DNA of 64,000 nucleotides from Streptomyces sp. NBC_00510 (lineage in GTDB: Bacteria > Actinomycetota > Actinomycetes > Streptomycetales > Streptomycetaceae). The notes beneath the pieces were generated by a model. It was not told where the DNA came from. It was given only the letters and a program-made list of their open reading frames with translations, and made no database searches. The position numbers were made by a program, and so were the translations under genes. Below, one piece after another: positions 23,237 through 31,628 of this stretch. Position 1 is the stretch's first letter, and the number at the start of each line of letters is the position of its first letter. The DNA lies in contig CP107851.1 of the NCBI GenBank assembly GCA_036013505.1, positions 1,550,001 to 1,614,000 on the forward strand. Reading direction: 5' to 3'.

Positions 23237-24631
23237 ATGCCCAGGACCGACACCGACCGCGCAAGGGCGCCACGGCGCCGCGCCGCCGTCCGGCTGACCG
23301 CACTCGGGGCCTGCACGGCCCTGCTCGCCACCGGCTGCGCCGGCGCGGGTGGCGGCGGAGGGGACGTCGAGGGCGGCGGCGCCTCCGTGAACGTCCTCAT
23401 GGTCAACAACCCGCAGATGCTGGACCTGCAGAAGCTGACCGCGTCGGACTTCACCAAGAGCACCGGCATCAAGGTCAACTTCACGGTGCTGCCCGAGAAC
23501 GACGTCCGCGACAAGATCAGCCAGGAGTTCTCCAGCCAGGCCGGCACCTACGACGTCGCGTCCATCAGCAACTACGAGGCGCCGATCTACGGCAAGAACG
23601 GCTGGCTGGCCCCGCTGGACGACACCGTCGCCAAGGACCCGGACTTCGACCAGGCGGACATCCTGCCGTCGATGAGGGAGAGCCTGACCGGCGCCGACGG
23701 GAAGCTGTACGCGGAGCCGTTCTACGGCGAGTCGTCGTTCCTGATGTACCGCAAGGACGTGTTCGAGGCGAAGGGCCTCACCATGCCCGACCGCCCCACC
23801 TGGCAGCAGGTCGCCGGCCTCGCGGCGAAGGCCGACGGCGCCGAGCCCGGCATGAAGGGCATCTGCCTGCGCGGGCTGCCCGGCTGGGGCGAGGTGATGG
23901 CTCCGCTGACCACCGTCGTCAACACCTTCGGCGGCACCTGGTTCAGCAAGGACTGGCAGGCCCAGGTGAACGCGCCCGCCTTCAAGGAGGCGACGAAGTT
24001 CTACGTCGACCTGGTCCGCGAGCACGGCGAGGCGGGCGCACCGCAGGCCGGCTTCGCCGAGTGCCTGGGCGCCTTCCAACAGGGCAAGACCGCCATGTGG
24101 TACGACGCCACCTCGGCGGCCGGGATCCTCGACAGCGCCGACTCCCCCGTCGCCGGCAAGGTCGGCTACGCCCCGGCTCCCGTGGTGAGGACCGACAACT
24201 CCGGCTGGCTGTACACCTGGGCCTGGGGCATCCAGAAGGCGAGCAAGCACCAGGACGACGCGGCGAAGTTCGTGGCCTGGGCGTCCGGCAAGGGCTACGA
24301 GGAACTCGTCGGCAAGAAGCTCGGCTGGGCCCGCGTCCCGGCGGGCAAGCGCACCTCCACGTACGCGAACGCGGACTACCTGAAGGTTGCGGGCCCCTTC
24401 GCCAAGGCCACCGAGGAGGCCATCGCCGGGGCCGACCCGCGCGACCCGGGCGTCCAGCCGCGGCCGACGCTCGGCATCCAGTTCGTCGACATCCCCGAGT
24501 TCCCGGACCTCGGCACCAAGGTCTCGCAGGAGATCGCTTCCGCGATCGCCGGGCGCACCTCGGTGGACGCGGCGCTGGACAAGGCCCAGCAACTCGCGGA
24601 GAAGGTCGCCGCCCAGTACCGGAACGGGTGA
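23237..24631 (+). CDS. ABC transporter substrate-binding lipoprotein (polyol type)
   Basis: 464 residues. A twin-Arg-like/Sec lipoprotein signal ends at the lipobox LLATGC (Cys about 34), followed by a Gly-rich linker. The mature part is a cluster B/family 1 sugar-binding protein: VNVLMVNNPQMLDLQKL, YDVASISNYEAPIYGKNGWL, FLMYRKDVFEAKGL, and TGxR-like AMWYDATSAAG. Sequence flavour (FGGTWF, AWGIQKASKH) resembles SmoE/sorbitol-mannitol binders. It captures substrate at the outer membrane face for the two permeases downstream. The operon context (polyol dehydrogenase, sugar kinase) supports a sugar alcohol, with mannitol, sorbitol or arabitol the best guesses. Confidence 0.9.
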   Translation: MPRTDTDRARAPRRRAAVRLTALGACTALLATGCAGAGGGGGDVEGGGASVNVLMVNNPQMLDLQKLTASDFTKSTGIKVNFTVLPENDVRDKISQEFSSQAGTYDVASISNYEAPIYGKNGWLAPLDDTVAKDPDFDQADILPSMRESLTGADGKLYAEPFYGESSFLMYRKDVFEAKGLTMPDRPTWQQVAGLAAKADGAEPGMKGICLRGLPGWGEVMAPLTTVVNTFGGTWFSKDWQAQVNAPAFKEATKFYVDLVREHGEAGAPQAGFAECLGAFQQGKTAMWYDATSAAGILDSADSPVAGKVGYAPAPVVRTDNSGWLYTWAWGIQKASKHQDDAAKFVAWASGKGYEELVGKKLGWARVPAGKRTSTYANADYLKVAGPFAKATEEAIAGADPRDPGVQPRPTLGIQFVDIPEFPDLGTKVSQEIASAIAGRTSVDAALDKAQQLAEKVAAQYRNG

Positions 24632-24638
24632 TTCGGCC

Positions 24639-25613
24639 ATGACCGGTACGTCGAGCGCCGTCACGGAGGAGGTGCGCGGCCGGGCATCGGTCCGGGCGGT
24701 GGCCGCCCGGACCGCGGGCCCCGGCCGGGCCGCCGCGTGGGCCCGGCGCGCGCCCCTGATGCCGGCGCTGGTCTTCATGGTGGTCGTCACCCAGCTGCCC
24801 TTCGTGGCCACGCTGGTGATCTCCTTCATGGACTGGAACGCCCTCTACCCCGACCGGCGCGGCTTCACCGGACTGACCAACTACGCCGACGTGTTCGGCG
24901 ACGCCGACCTGCGGGCGTCCGTCCTGACCACCGTCTGGCTCACGGCCGGCGTCGTCCTGGTCAGCCTCGTGCTGGGGCTGGGCCTGGCGCTGCTGCTGGA
25001 CCGGCGCTTCCGCGGCCGCGGGCTGGTGCGGACCCTGCTGATCGCGCCGTTCCTGGTGGTGCCGGTCGCCTCGGCGCTGCTGTGGAAGCACGCCCTCTAC
25101 AACCCCGAGTACGGACTGTTCAACGGCGCCCTCACCTGGCTGTGGCAGCTGTTCGGCAGCGAACGCCCGCCGCAGCCGGACTGGATCACCTCGATGCCGC
25201 TCGGGGCGGTCGGGGCCTCGCTGGTGTGGCAGTGGACCCCGTTCATGATGCTGATCCTGCTCGCCGGACTGCAGAGCCGCTCCACGGAGGCCGTGGAGGC
25301 GGCCCGGGTGGACGGCGCGAACGCCTGGCAGGTCTTCCGCTTCCTGACCCTGCCCCATCTGCGGCGCTACCTCGAACTGGCCGCGCTGCTGGGCTCGGTC
25401 TACGTCGTGCAGAACTTCGACGCGGTCTTCACCCTCACCTCGGGCGGCCTGGGCACCGCCAACCTGCCGTACACGATCTACGAGTCCTTCTACAAGGCGC
25501 ACGACTACGGCCGGGCGTCGGCGGCCGGCGTGGTCGTGGTCGCCGGGACCATCGTCGTCGCCACCCTCGCGCTGCGCCTGGTGTCGACGCTGCTGAAGGA
25601 GGAGTCCTCATGA
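24639..25613 (+). CDS. ABC sugar/polyol permease 1 (MalF-type)
   Basis: 324 residues with six predicted membrane helices, starting APLMPALVFMVVVTQLPFVA after a hydrophilic 35-residue N-terminus. The cytoplasmic EAA loop reads EAARVDGANAWQVFRFLTLP (about residue 222), which contacts the ATPase. Homologous to SmoF/MalF-type subunits. It begins 8 nt after the binding protein stop and overlaps the next permease in ATGA. No ATPase gene is in the operon, so it must use a shared ATPase, such as MsiK in Streptomyces. Confidence 0.92.
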   Translation: MTGTSSAVTEEVRGRASVRAVAARTAGPGRAAAWARRAPLMPALVFMVVVTQLPFVATLVISFMDWNALYPDRRGFTGLTNYADVFGDADLRASVLTTVWLTAGVVLVSLVLGLGLALLLDRRFRGRGLVRTLLIAPFLVVPVASALLWKHALYNPEYGLFNGALTWLWQLFGSERPPQPDWITSMPLGAVGASLVWQWTPFMMLILLAGLQSRSTEAVEAARVDGANAWQVFRFLTLPHLRRYLELAALLGSVYVVQNFDAVFTLTSGGLGTANLPYTIYESFYKAHDYGRASAAGVVVVAGTIVVATLALRLVSTLLKEESS

Positions 25614-26461
25614 GCGCCGTGGCCGCGCCCGGCGCGCGCAGGCGTCGTTCCGCCTCCCTGTGGGGGCTGGTCGCCTGGGCCGCCGCCCTGCTGTTCGTCG
25701 CGCCGATCGCGTGGATGGTGCTGACCTCGCTGCACAGCGAGACGGACGCCGCCACCAACCCGCCCTCCCTCGGCGCCGGGCTCACCCTCGACGGCTACCG
25801 GGAGTTCTTCGGCGCCGCCACCGGTGCCGGCCCGTGGCCCGCCCTGGTCAACTCCCTGACGGCGAGCCTGGCCTCCACCCTCCTGGTGCTGGCACTGGCG
25901 ATACCCGCCGCGTACACGCTGTCGATCCGTCCCGTCCGCAAGTGGTCCGACGTGCTGTTCTTCTTCCTGTCGACGAAGATGCTGCCCGCGGTCGCCGGGC
26001 TGCTGCCGGTCTACCTCGTGGCGCAGAACCTCGGGCTGCTGGACAACGTCTGGCTGATGGTCCTGCTCTACACCTCGATGAACCTGCCGATCGCGGTCTG
26101 GATGATGCGGTCCTTCCTCGCCGAGATCCCGGTGGCGATCCTCGAGGCCGCCGCGATCGACGGCGCCGGACTGCCGGCCGTCTTCCGCCGCATCGTCATC
26201 CCCGTCTCCGCCCCCGGCATCGCCGCCACCTCGCTGATCTGCTTCATCTTCAGCTGGAACGAGATGCTCTTCGCCCGGGTGCTCACCGGTGTCCGTTCGG
26301 TGACCGCGCCGGTCTTCCTCACCTCATTCGTCACCAGCCAGGGACTCTTCCTCGCCAAGGTCTGCGCCGCGGCCGTCGTGGTGTCCCTGCCCGTCCTCGT
26401 CGCCGGATTCGCCGCCCAGGACCGACTGGTCCAGGGCCTGTCACTGGGAGCCGTCAAGTGA
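25610..26461 (+). CDS. ABC sugar/polyol permease 2 (MalG-type)
   Basis: 283 residues with six membrane helices (first: LWGLVAWAAALLFVAPIAWM). The EAA loop is EAAAIDGAGLPAVFRRIVIP (about residue 182). STKMLPAVAGLLPVYLVAQN and FIFSWNEMLFARVLT are typical of MalG/SmoG-type subunits. It overlaps permease 1 at ATGA and the dehydrogenase at GTGA, so the operon is tightly coupled. Partner of the upstream binding protein and permease. Confidence 0.93.
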   Translation: MSAVAAPGARRRRSASLWGLVAWAAALLFVAPIAWMVLTSLHSETDAATNPPSLGAGLTLDGYREFFGAATGAGPWPALVNSLTASLASTLLVLALAIPAAYTLSIRPVRKWSDVLFFFLSTKMLPAVAGLLPVYLVAQNLGLLDNVWLMVLLYTSMNLPIAVWMMRSFLAEIPVAILEAAAIDGAGLPAVFRRIVIPVSAPGIAATSLICFIFSWNEMLFARVLTGVRSVTAPVFLTSFVTSQGLFLAKVCAAAVVVSLPVLVAGFAAQDRLVQGLSLGAVK

Positions 26462-27447
26462 AGGCAGTCGTCATCGCCGAGCCCGGGAAGATCGAGCTCG
26501 CCACCGTCGAGGACCCCGCCCCCGGTCCTCGGGACGTGGTGGTCGCGGTCGCGGCCTGCGGCCTGTGCGGAACCGATCTGCACATCCTGCGAGGCGAGTT
26601 CGCGCCGACGCTGCCGATCGTGCCGGGGCACGAGTTCGCCGGCGAGGTGGTCGCGGTCGGCTCTGCCGTCACGGAGGTGGCGGTCGGCGCCCGGGTCGCC
26701 GTCGACCCCTCGCTGCACTGCGGCGAGTGCCACTACTGCCGCCTGGGCCGCGGCAACCTGTGCGAGCGGTGGGCCGCGATCGGGGTCACCGAGCCCGGCG
26801 GCGCCTCCGAGTTCGCCGTCGCGCCGGTCGCCAACTGCGTGGTCCTGCCCGACCACGTGGCGACCGCCGACGCCGCGCTGATCGAGCCGCTGTCGTGCGC
26901 CGTGCGCGGCTACGACGTGCTGCGCAGCCGGCTCGGCGCCCATGTGCTGATCTACGGCTCGGGAACGATGGGCCTGATGATGCTGGAGCTCGCCAAGCGG
27001 ACGGGGGCGGCCGGCGTGGACGTCGTCGACGTCAACCCCGAACGGCTCGCCACCGCACGGCTGCTGGGCTGCGACAACACGGCCGGCTCGGCGGAGGAGA
27101 TCGCCCGCCCGCGCGGCTGGGAGGTCGTCGTGGACGCCACCGGCAACGCCTCCGCGATCCAGGACGGGCTGCAACGGGTCGGCAGGGGCGGCACCTTCCT
27201 GCAGTTCGGGGTCGCCGACTACGCCGCCCGCGCGGTCATCGAGCCGTACCGGATCTACAACGAGGAGATCACCATCACGGGCTCCATGGCGGTCCTGCAC
27301 AGCTACGAGCGGGCCGCCGAGCTCTTCGCCGCCGGGGTGCTGGACCCCGGGGTGTTCATCAGCGACCGCTTCCCGCTCACCGACTACCCCCACGCCATCG
27401 AGCGCTTCGCGGCGGGCGTCGGCCGCAAGATCCTGGTGCGGCCGTGA
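26458..27447 (+). CDS. Zinc-dependent medium-chain polyol dehydrogenase
   Basis: 329 residues of the MDR family. Catalytic zinc site: Cys in CGLCGTDLH (about 38) and the GHEFAG (about 61). Structural zinc lobe: CGECHYCRLGRGNLCE (about 88-103). NAD(P) Rossmann motif VLIYGSGTMGLMMLELAKR (about 163), with Asp at the end of beta-2 (VVDVNPERL), suggesting NAD preference. The size and pattern fit sorbitol/arabitol or threonine dehydrogenases. In this operon it likely oxidises the imported polyol to a ketose for the kinase that follows. Starts at GTG 26458 within the permease stop. Confidence 0.9.
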   Translation: MKAVVIAEPGKIELATVEDPAPGPRDVVVAVAACGLCGTDLHILRGEFAPTLPIVPGHEFAGEVVAVGSAVTEVAVGARVAVDPSLHCGECHYCRLGRGNLCERWAAIGVTEPGGASEFAVAPVANCVVLPDHVATADAALIEPLSCAVRGYDVLRSRLGAHVLIYGSGTMGLMMLELAKRTGAAGVDVVDVNPERLATARLLGCDNTAGSAEEIARPRGWEVVVDATGNASAIQDGLQRVGRGGTFLQFGVADYAARAVIEPYRIYNEEITITGSMAVLHSYERAAELFAAGVLDPGVFISDRFPLTDYPHAIERFAAGVGRKILVRP

Positions 27448-28391
27448 CCGCGCCCGCCACGCTGGTCGCCGGCGAGGCGCTGACCGACGTGGTCGTCGGG
27501 CCCGACGGGACGCGGTACGCCCACCCCGGCGGCAGCCCGGCCAACACCGCGCTCGGTCTGGCCCGGCTCGGGCACCCGGTCACCCTGGCCACCCGCATCG
27601 GCCGGGACGCGCACGGCGACGCACTGGTCGAACGGCTGACGGAGGGACGCGTCGCGCTGCTGCCGGGGTCGGTCGTGGACGCCCCGACGTCCACGGCCAG
27701 GGCCGAACTCGACGGCAGCGGCAGCGCCGCGTACCGGTTCGACATCACCTGGGACCTCCCCCCGGTCGGGCCGCTCGGCGTGCCGGGGCATCTCCACACC
27801 GGTTCGGTCGCCACCGCGCTGGAGCCGGGTGCGGGGCGGCTGTTCGCCTTGGTCGCGGCGGTCCGGCGGCGTGGGCACACCGTCTCGTACGACCCGAACC
27901 TCAGGCCCGCGCTGCTCGGTCCGCCCGAGACCGAACGGCCGCGCGTCGAACGGCTGGTCGCGCTCGCCGACGTGGTGAAGGCCAGCGAGGAGGACCTCGG
28001 GTGGCTCCACCCCGGACGTGATCCGGGCGACGTCGCCGCCGACTGGGCGCGCCGCGGTCCCCGCCTGGTCGTCCTCACCCGGGGCGCGGGAGGCGCCGAG
28101 GCCCACTGGGCACCGGGGGGACGGCACCGTGTCCCCGCCCACCGGGTGGAGGTCGTCGACACGATCGGCGCCGGTGACGCCTTCATGGCGGGTCTGCTCG
28201 CCGGTCTCCTCTCCGCCGGGCTGCTCGGCGGGGCGGCGGCCCGCGGGCGGCTGCGCGCGGCCGCGGACGGCGGTCCCGTGCCGCCCGCGGTGGCCGACGC
28301 CCTGGAACTCGCCGCGCGCGTCGCGGCTCTGACCTGCGGGCGGGCGGGAGCGGACCCACCGTTCCTGGCGGAGGTGACACCCGTCGTGTGA
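27444..28391 (+). CDS. PfkB-family carbohydrate kinase (fructokinase-like)
   Basis: 315 residues of the ribokinase/PfkB fold. PfkB signature 1 lies in HPGGSPANTALGLARLGHPV (about 27-46) and signature 2 in DTIGAGDAFMAGLLAG (about 239-254), with the catalytic Asp in GAGD. VVGPDG and SYDPNLRPAL match sugar kinases of the fructokinase/2-dehydro-3-deoxygluconokinase group. It starts at GTG 27444 overlapping the dehydrogenase stop. As the last gene of the operon it would phosphorylate the ketose made by the dehydrogenase, feeding glycolysis. Fructose is the most likely substrate. Confidence 0.9.
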   Translation: MTAPATLVAGEALTDVVVGPDGTRYAHPGGSPANTALGLARLGHPVTLATRIGRDAHGDALVERLTEGRVALLPGSVVDAPTSTARAELDGSGSAAYRFDITWDLPPVGPLGVPGHLHTGSVATALEPGAGRLFALVAAVRRRGHTVSYDPNLRPALLGPPETERPRVERLVALADVVKASEEDLGWLHPGRDPGDVAADWARRGPRLVVLTRGAGGAEAHWAPGGRHRVPAHRVEVVDTIGAGDAFMAGLLAGLLSAGLLGGAAARGRLRAAADGGPVPPAVADALELAARVAALTCGRAGADPPFLAEVTPVV

Positions 28392-28436
28392 TGATCCCGC
28401 GGACGGCACTACCACGCACCGAGGGGCGGTACGCCG

Positions 28437-28838
28437 ATGTGGCCGCGGGTCGACGGAATGCGCTCCATGGAACTCGGCACGCCCGACGCGCTGCGGGACG
28501 AGCTGAACTCCCTGGTCCTGGCGGGCAGGAAGACCGCGACGACCGGACTGCTGTCCGAGTACGTCGAGGAGTCCGAGGGGCTGGAGTTCGTCGGCGAGCG
28601 GCTGGCCCTGCTGGACCGGGGGAGCCGCTGCGTGGGCGTCATCGAGATCACGGGCGTGGAGGTGACGTCCTTCGCGGATGTGACGTGGGAGCACGCCGCC
28701 GCCGAGGGTGAGGGGGACGCCTCCCTCACCGACTGGCAGGCCGGGCACCGCCGTTTCTGGGAACGCGCGGGCACCCCCGTCGAGGACGCGACGTCCGTGG
28801 TGTGCCTGGCGTTCCGGCTCGTGACGGCGGGGGGCTGA
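28437..28838 (+). CDS. ASCH-domain protein
   Basis: 133 residues. ELGTPDALRDELNSLVLAGRKTATTGLLSEY is the typical ASCH opening (the GxKTATxxL motif), followed by GERLALLDRGSRCVGVIEITGVEV and a C-terminal TDWQAGHRRFWE. ASCH domains form a PUA-like beta-barrel and are thought to bind RNA; some members are N4-acetylcytidine amidohydrolases. GAGGGG precedes ATG 28437. It is followed 2 nt later by the DUF5990 gene, so the two are probably co-transcribed. Confidence 0.88.
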   Translation: MWPRVDGMRSMELGTPDALRDELNSLVLAGRKTATTGLLSEYVEESEGLEFVGERLALLDRGSRCVGVIEITGVEVTSFADVTWEHAAAEGEGDASLTDWQAGHRRFWERAGTPVEDATSVVCLAFRLVTAGG

Positions 28839-28840
28839 CC

Positions 28841-29293
28841 GTGCGGCTCCGCATCGAGGCGCGCGACCTGCCCGGCCGCGGCTTCGGCGACCACGCCGGC
28901 GTCCACGTCGCCGTGCAGCGCCGCGCCCGTCCCTCGGAACTCCTGGACCCGCGGCCGGGGGACGCCGCGGCGGCGACGTGGGACCTCGACTGCCGGGTCC
29001 ATGAGACCCCTGACGGCGTCGACGTCACGGGCCCCTACGTCCAGGGCGGCCCCGGCGCCCGCTTCGTCTACCTGTCCTGGGGCACGGTGGCGGGTGATGG
29101 CGGCTTCACGATGTTCCGCCGCGCCAAGCTCATGCTCGACGGCGTCGAGACCGGGACGCTCCGCGAGGCCGTACGCTCCGGGATGCTCGTCGGGCGGCTG
29201 GGCCTCACCGACGCCCGGGGAGGCCCGCTGTGCGCCGCCGTACGGCCGCCGCTCATCTCATGGTCGGCGCAGGCACCCGACGCGAGGGGCTGA
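28841..29293 (+). CDS. DUF5990 family protein
   Basis: 150 residues from GTG 28841: RLRIEARDLPGRGF opens, then VHVAVQRRARPSELLDPRPG, GPYVQGGPGARFVYLSWGTV, MFRRAKLMLDG and the conserved end GRLGLTDARGGPLCAAVRPPLI. No signal peptide or membrane segment. The pattern matches the DUF5990 family common in actinobacteria. No function is known. It begins directly after the ASCH gene stop. Confidence 0.78.
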   Translation: MRLRIEARDLPGRGFGDHAGVHVAVQRRARPSELLDPRPGDAAAATWDLDCRVHETPDGVDVTGPYVQGGPGARFVYLSWGTVAGDGGFTMFRRAKLMLDGVETGTLREAVRSGMLVGRLGLTDARGGPLCAAVRPPLISWSAQAPDARG

Positions 29294-29416
29294 CGACGAC
29301 GCGCGAACGGGACCACCACCCCACCGGTGGGCGCGCCCACGGTCCGCACGACCGCTTCCGCCTTCCCACCGGCGCCCGGCAGTGGTCCCGTTCCGTCACA
29401 AGGGGGCTCGGGTCCC

Positions 29417-29575
29417 TCAGTCCTCGCCCCTGACGATGTTCCATTCCTTGCCGCTGTCGGGCTCCCGCTGCGGCGGATTGCCCCGGCCTTCCTTCACGAC
29501 AGCAGGCCGGCAGGTGCGTATCTGCTGGTCGCGGGGGATGCGGGTGCTGGTCGGGTGGCCGTTGCGTGTGTCCAC
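29417..29575 (-). CDS. Small hypothetical protein, 52 residues
   Basis: The GTG at 29575 is preceded on the minus strand by GAGGAGG at 9 nt, a strong ribosome-binding site. The product is basic and polar (HPTSTRIPRDQQIRTCRP, then KEWNIVRGED at the end), with one Cys and no hydrophobic segment. An AT-rich promoter-like region with a CGTTCGAACG palindrome lies upstream. No family recognised. The good start signal and the non-Arg/Ala composition argue for a real gene; the short length argues against. Confidence 0.42.
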   Translation of the reverse strand: MDTRNGHPTSTRIPRDQQIRTCRPAVVKEGRGNPPQREPDSGKEWNIVRGED

Positions 29576-29688
29576 GGCTGGGCGCCTCCTCAGGTCTTCT
29601 CGACACCGCATACCCGTTCGAACGTGATTTACACCACATAACATTCCCGATCAGGGCATGTCTCTCGGGGACACCCGGCGGGCGCTCG

Positions 29689-29715
29689 GCGGCCGTCGCG
29701 CTGCGCGACGGCCGC
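29689..29715 (-). terminator. Hairpin terminator after the SpoIIE phosphatase
   Basis: GCGGCCGTCGCG (29689-29700) pairs perfectly with CGCGACGGCCGC (29704-29715) over a 3-nt loop. It lies about 100 nt beyond the phosphatase stop on the minus strand. Symmetry allows it to work on either strand. Confidence 0.55.
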
Positions 29716-29812
29716 GGCACCGACCGTGTCCGCCACCACGCGGGCGGTCCGTGGGTCGTCGGAATGCGGCTGCCCCGGGCCGCGCGGTGGAAACCGCTCC
29801 GGGCACGTGTGT

Positions 29813-31012
29813 TCAGCGGGTGGGGTGCCACTCGGCGAGCAGGACGGTGGCGTCGTCGTCGAGACGGCCGTGCCGGTGCGCCAGGATCGCGTGGACGAGC
29901 CGCCGCAGGACCTCCGGAGCGGGGTCGCCCAGTGCGGTGGCGTGCACGACGTACTCGGTGAGGCGCCGCTCGCCGAACTCGTCGCCGCCCTCCGCGCGGG
30001 ACTCGGTCACGCCGTCGGTGTGGAGGAGGATCCGGTCACCGGGTTCCAGCCGTGTGGAGTGGACCGAGCGCGGGCGGCCGCCGCACTCCGGACCGAGGCC
30101 GAGCGGCAGGTCCGCGTCGCGCTCCAGGGCGCCGGTGACCACGTGCCGGGCGCGGATCAGCCGGGGCGCGGGGTGCCCGCAGTTCGCCCACGCGAACCGG
30201 CCGCTGCGGACGTCGAGGTCGGCGAAGACCGCGGTCGCGAACCGGTCCGGGATCCACTCGGCCAGGGTCTCGTCCACGGACTTGACGATCTCGCCCAGGT
30301 CGGCGCCGGCGCGCCGGGCCGCCCGGCAGCCGGCCAGCGCGACCGCCGCCACGAGCCCCGAGGCGAGGTCGTGGCCCATCGCGTCGACCACCGTCAGGTG
30401 CAGGTGGTCCTCCTGGAGGCTGTGGTCGAAGGCGTCGCCGCCGATCTCGTACGCGGGTTCCAGCACGGCGCTGGAGGTCACCTCGGTCGTGCCGAGGGTC
30501 CGCGGCGGCAGGAAGGCCCACACCAGCTCCGCGGCGGCGCTCATCGGCCGGCTGCGGACGAGCCGCAGCATGTCGTCGCTCGACCCCGTCCCGGAAGCGA
30601 TCGCCAGGCTCGTCACGTCGGCGAGCGCGCGGCAGCGGGCGAGCAGTTCGGGGTCGATCCGGCGGGAGGTGACCTCCATGACGCCGATCCGCTCCACGCC
30701 GTCCACGAGCGGGAGCCACATCGTGATCCGGTCGTCCCGCTCGCTCAGGCGCAGGGAGACCGTCCGGTAGGCGGCGCCCGCGGGCGTGCCGTCGACGGCC
30801 ACGGCGCGGCGCGCACCGCGAGCCGGGTCGCCCGGCAGCGGGACGAGCCGGGACTGCTGGACGTCGGCGAGGAGGACCGTCACGTCGTCCAGGCCCAGCT
30901 GGTGGGCGGCACGTGCGAGGGCGGCGCCCCACTCCTCCGGGGCGACCTCGTGGCAGCGCTGCAGGAGCCCGCTCAGCAGGGTGCCGAAGCCGGTGTCGTC
31001 CACCGTCACCAT
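29813..31012 (-). CDS. SpoIIE-type PP2C phosphatase with N-terminal sensor region
   Basis: 399 residues. Residues about 1-160 look like a GAF-type sensor (LGLDDVTVLLADVQQSRLV, RIGVMEVTSRRIDPELLARC). The C-terminal SpoIIE PP2C domain is complete: GGDAFDHS, VVDAMGHDLASG, LLHTDGVTES and DDDATVLLAEW give all metal-binding Asp residues. Such phosphatases dephosphorylate STAS anti-anti-sigma proteins and so release sigma factors. ATG 31012 was chosen; a GTG lies directly before and another after it. Stand-alone gene with its own terminator. Confidence 0.9.
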   Translation of the reverse strand: MVTVDDTGFGTLLSGLLQRCHEVAPEEWGAALARAAHQLGLDDVTVLLADVQQSRLVPLPGDPARGARRAVAVDGTPAGAAYRTVSLRLSERDDRITMWLPLVDGVERIGVMEVTSRRIDPELLARCRALADVTSLAIASGTGSSDDMLRLVRSRPMSAAAELVWAFLPPRTLGTTEVTSSAVLEPAYEIGGDAFDHSLQEDHLHLTVVDAMGHDLASGLVAAVALAGCRAARRAGADLGEIVKSVDETLAEWIPDRFATAVFADLDVRSGRFAWANCGHPAPRLIRARHVVTGALERDADLPLGLGPECGGRPRSVHSTRLEPGDRILLHTDGVTESRAEGGDEFGERRLTEYVVHATALGDPAPEVLRRLVHAILAHRHGRLDDDATVLLAEWHPTR

Positions 31013-31307
31013 CACCTGTCCGTGCGCCGTCCCCGGCCACGGGCCGGGACGTGGGGCACCTGCCCCGGACGCCGTGCCCGAAACATCGCACCGTCCCTGA
31101 CCTGCGGCTCCGCCCGGCCACGCGATGCCGCGGCGGCGCGGGCATCCCCGGATCGCCTACAGGCGCCGGTTCCGCAGAACGTCATATTCCAGCAAATCGA
31201 GTGCCAATACGGGCGTGCCGCGCCTTAACCGGCACCCCGAGGCCCGACGCTTCTCGTGTCCCACCCGTGCGGGTGCCCACGGCACCCGCGGAGACAGGAG
31301 TCGATCC

Positions 31308-31541
31308 ATGCGCGTTTCCCGTTTCGTGGCCGCGGTCGGTGTGGCCGTGGCCGTCGTCCTGGGCGGTGCGGCGGGCGCCGGCGCCGTCACGCCGGAGTCC
31401 GTCCGCGCCCACGGCACGCACGCCACGCACGGTGACCACGGGCGCGGCCACCACAGCCACCACGGCAAGCGTCATCACCACCGCTGGCACGGGCACCGGA
31501 CGCACCGTCACCACCACGTCGTCAACCACCACCGCCGCTGA
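31308..31541 (+). CDS. Histidine-rich small secreted protein
   Basis: 77 residues. A clear Sec signal (MRVSRFVAAVGVAVAVVLGG, cleavage near AGAGA-VT) is followed by a 48-residue mature part containing 19 histidines in HH and HHH runs with Arg, Gly and Thr. Such peptides bind Zn, Ni or Cu in the envelope. GACAGGAG precedes ATG 31308. No metal transporter is adjacent. A strong terminator follows. A metal-buffering role is inferred from composition only. Confidence 0.75.
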   Translation: MRVSRFVAAVGVAVAVVLGGAAGAGAVTPESVRAHGTHATHGDHGRGHHSHHGKRHHHRWHGHRTHRHHHVVNHHRR

Positions 31542-31567
31542 CCCGCGGCCCGATCCGCACGGAAACC

Positions 31568-31609
31568 CCCCGGGGGCGCCGCTCCGCGAACGCGGAGGGC
31601 GCCCCCGGG
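31568..31609. terminator. Strong bidirectional hairpin terminator
   Basis: CCCGGGGGCGCC...CTCCGCG (31568-31588) pairs with CGCGGAG.GCGCCCCCGGG (31591-31609) over a 2-nt loop, with one bulge. It lies between the convergent His-rich peptide gene and the ABC exporter gene and can serve both. Confidence 0.75.
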
Positions 31610-31628
31610 CGCGTGCGGGCCGGCGGGC

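Larger units (their letters stand above)
29294..29812. other. 519-nt gap with one small candidate ORF and a terminator
   Basis: Plus-strand frames here have poor codon bias. A short minus-strand ORF at 29417-29575 has a good ribosome-binding site and is listed separately. Upstream of it is an AT-rich stretch with the perfect palindrome CGTTCGAACG (29615-29624), which may belong to its promoter. A strong hairpin at 29689-29715 lies past the end of the phosphatase gene. Confidence 0.5.

Noticed and set aside
22327-24642. 771-codon plus-strand frame spanning the DeoR and binding-protein genes
   Set aside because: It is a +1/-1 frame shadow. The DeoR and lipoprotein frames have clear motifs, starts and ribosome-binding sites.
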